The notes below the pieces were generated by a model that was not told the origin of the DNA, searched no databases, and saw only the letters and a list, made by a program, of their open reading frames with translations. This document shows, one piece after another, positions 63,022 through 64,000 of a DNA stretch of 64,000 bases. The translations under genes were made by a program, and so were the position numbers. Origin of the DNA: Magnetococcales bacterium (lineage in GTDB: Bacteria; Pseudomonadota; Magnetococcia; Magnetococcales; UBA8363); contig JADGCV010000004.1 in assembly GCA_015228815.1 (NCBI GenBank), positions 40,008 to 104,007 on the forward strand. Reading direction: 5' to 3'. The stretch's first letter is position 1. Every line of letters begins with the position of its first letter.

Positions 63022-64000
63022 TCACTCTTCTTCGAACCCAAAAGAAGCGAAGCGCAGGGTGCGGCAATTTTCGGTTACATCGCGGATGGTCTTCTCGCTG
63101 GCCCCGCTCGGCAACTCGGCGCGGATTTCCATCGTCACTTCGACGTTGGCCCCGATATATCTCGACAGATGTTGGATCACCTCGTCGGCAATCCGACTGG
63201 CGTCCCGTCCAGCCCGGAGCGAATCGATCCGCACCGATCCGCGAAATCTTCGATACCCGAGGGCGGCTGGTGGTATGCCGGGGTCCGTTGCAAGCGTTCC
63301 CCCCTTCCCGGTCGATTGACGCCGTGCCACGGTCCGTTCGATGTCCGGGACCGTCGCCGAACCGTTTCCGGCTTTCGTCTCAGCCGCTGCGATATCCCGG
63401 CGCTGTTGTTCGGCTGCCACATCGGGCTTGACGATGATCAATCCCGCTTCGTCCTGAACAGTGGCTGAACCGCCACCCGCAAGGCCTGAATAGCGGCCTG
63501 CGGCATCCCTGGACTGTGCGCCGGCAAACGTGTCCGACTGCCAGGTCGGTCGCGTGATTCCTTCCCGGATGGCCGCGATCAGCACGTCCGAATCGCGAAG
63601 ACGGGGAAGGTACAGGTACGTCGCAAAATCCTCGACAAGCTGCTTCACCGGCACGTCATGACCTCGCCAGAGAGGTACCCGGTCCAATTCAAGGCGCAAC
63701 CGAACTCCACCCATCTGGACGAGGAGCATCTCCTCGCTCTTGAGCTTTTTGGCAGCGCGAAGCGCCAACGAATCCAATCCTTGCAGGCGTGTTTCCGTCC
63801 ATTCCGGCGATCCCCTCGGGTCTGGCTGGTTCGGGACAAGCAGCCACTGGTAGGTCTCGGGAATGCGCACTTTAACCGTTTCATCGCCGTTCTTGCGCTG
63901 CGTATCCGCTTGTTTGGCTTGGAACGGATCAAGATTGAGTTGTTCCCGCTCGTCCCATATGGACTTCCAGGACATGAATTGCCGGACGGCAACCTGAAGC
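63022..64000 (-). CDS. DUF499-type ATPase, C-terminal part (phage-defence associated), cut by the window edge
   Basis: About 325 C-terminal residues are visible; the N-terminus, with the AAA ATPase core, lies beyond 64000. LDSLALRAAKKLKSEEMLL, LRLELDRVPLWRGHDVPVKQLVEDFATYLYLPRL and VLIAAIREGITRPTW match the C-terminal region of DUF499 proteins, followed by a low-complexity linker and a beta domain (FRGSVRIDSLRAGRDASRIADEVIQHLS, IPSG). Such proteins lie beside DUF1156 methyltransferases and helicases in anti-phage loci, with a link to PglY. Identification is from memory of the family. Confidence 0.7.
   Translation of the reverse strand, partial: LQVAVRQFMSWKSIWDEREQLNLDPFQAKQADTQRKNGDETVKVRIPETYQWLLVPNQPDPRGSPEWTETRLQGLDSLALRAAKKLKSEEMLLVQMGGVRLRLELDRVPLWRGHDVPVKQLVEDFATYLYLPRLRDSDVLIAAIREGITRPTWQSDTFAGAQSRDAAGRYSGLAGGGSATVQDEAGLIIVKPDVAAEQQRRDIAAAETKAGNGSATVPDIERTVARRQSTGKGGTLATDPGIPPAALGYRRFRGSVRIDSLRAGRDASRIADEVIQHLSRYIGANVEVTMEIRAELPSGASEKTIRDVTENCRTLRFASFGFEEE

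Overview
The window is chromosomal DNA from a Gram-negative proteobacterium. It carries periplasmic and Tat-exported proteins, a single-chain 1291-residue PurL, a homodimeric AceE, bL25 of the Ctc type and many two-component genes. Coding is dense and moderately GC-rich. Rpn-family nucleases and a DUF1640-like coiled-coil membrane protein remind me of Magnetococcales or a similar deep proteobacterial lineage; that placement is inference. I see no prophage, IS transposase, CRISPR array or rRNA.

Left part (1-28.3 kb): a decayed Rpn nuclease at the edge; a membrane-anchored MORN protein; an RluA-type pseudouridine synthase; an exported DUF4139-like protein; and neuA-neuC-neuB for a CMP-nonulosonic acid. 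Convergent to neuB are a coiled-coil protein and the translation block ffh-rpsP-trmD-rplS-rnhB, which lacks rimM at its usual place. Next come a rhodanese, a histidine kinase/HD-GYP pair with a YceF-type Maf and a membrane protein, an intact Rpn nuclease, purC-purL and a large hybrid kinase with three receiver domains.

Middle part (28.3-48.4 kb): a five-gene metal-uptake operon (histidine-rich small protein, ZrgA-like protein, ABC ATPase, FtsX-type permease, DUF3299 protein) preceded by three 14-nt tandem repeats; tRNA-Lys(TTT); an orphan parA facing a small unknown gene; moaA; a lone aceE; a cobalamin riboswitch with a strong promoter ahead of cbiMNQO (cobalt uptake); a VapBC-type toxin-antitoxin pair; an ADP-forming acyl-CoA synthetase fused to an acetyltransferase, with a phosphotransacetylase; and a Tat-exported PhoX phosphatase.

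Right part (48.3-64 kb): an eroded copy of the aceE 3' end marks the left border of a seven-gene surface-glycan or glycoprotein modification cluster (two CgeB-like glycosyltransferases, methyltransferase, carbamoyltransferase, radical SAM protein with an N-terminal SPASM-like region, DegT aminotransferase, sugar epimerase). Several of its genes are translationally coupled. A sigma-54-type promoter then precedes an exported ankyrin protein. The housekeeping run prs-rplY-pth-ychF follows. The right edge holds the C-terminal part of a DUF499-type ATPase, known from phage-defence loci, so a defence island probably continues beyond the window.

The strongest candidates for new biology are the glycan-modification cluster with its reordered radical SAM enzyme, the metal operon with its repeat operator, the sigma-54-driven ankyrin gene and the defence locus at the right edge.
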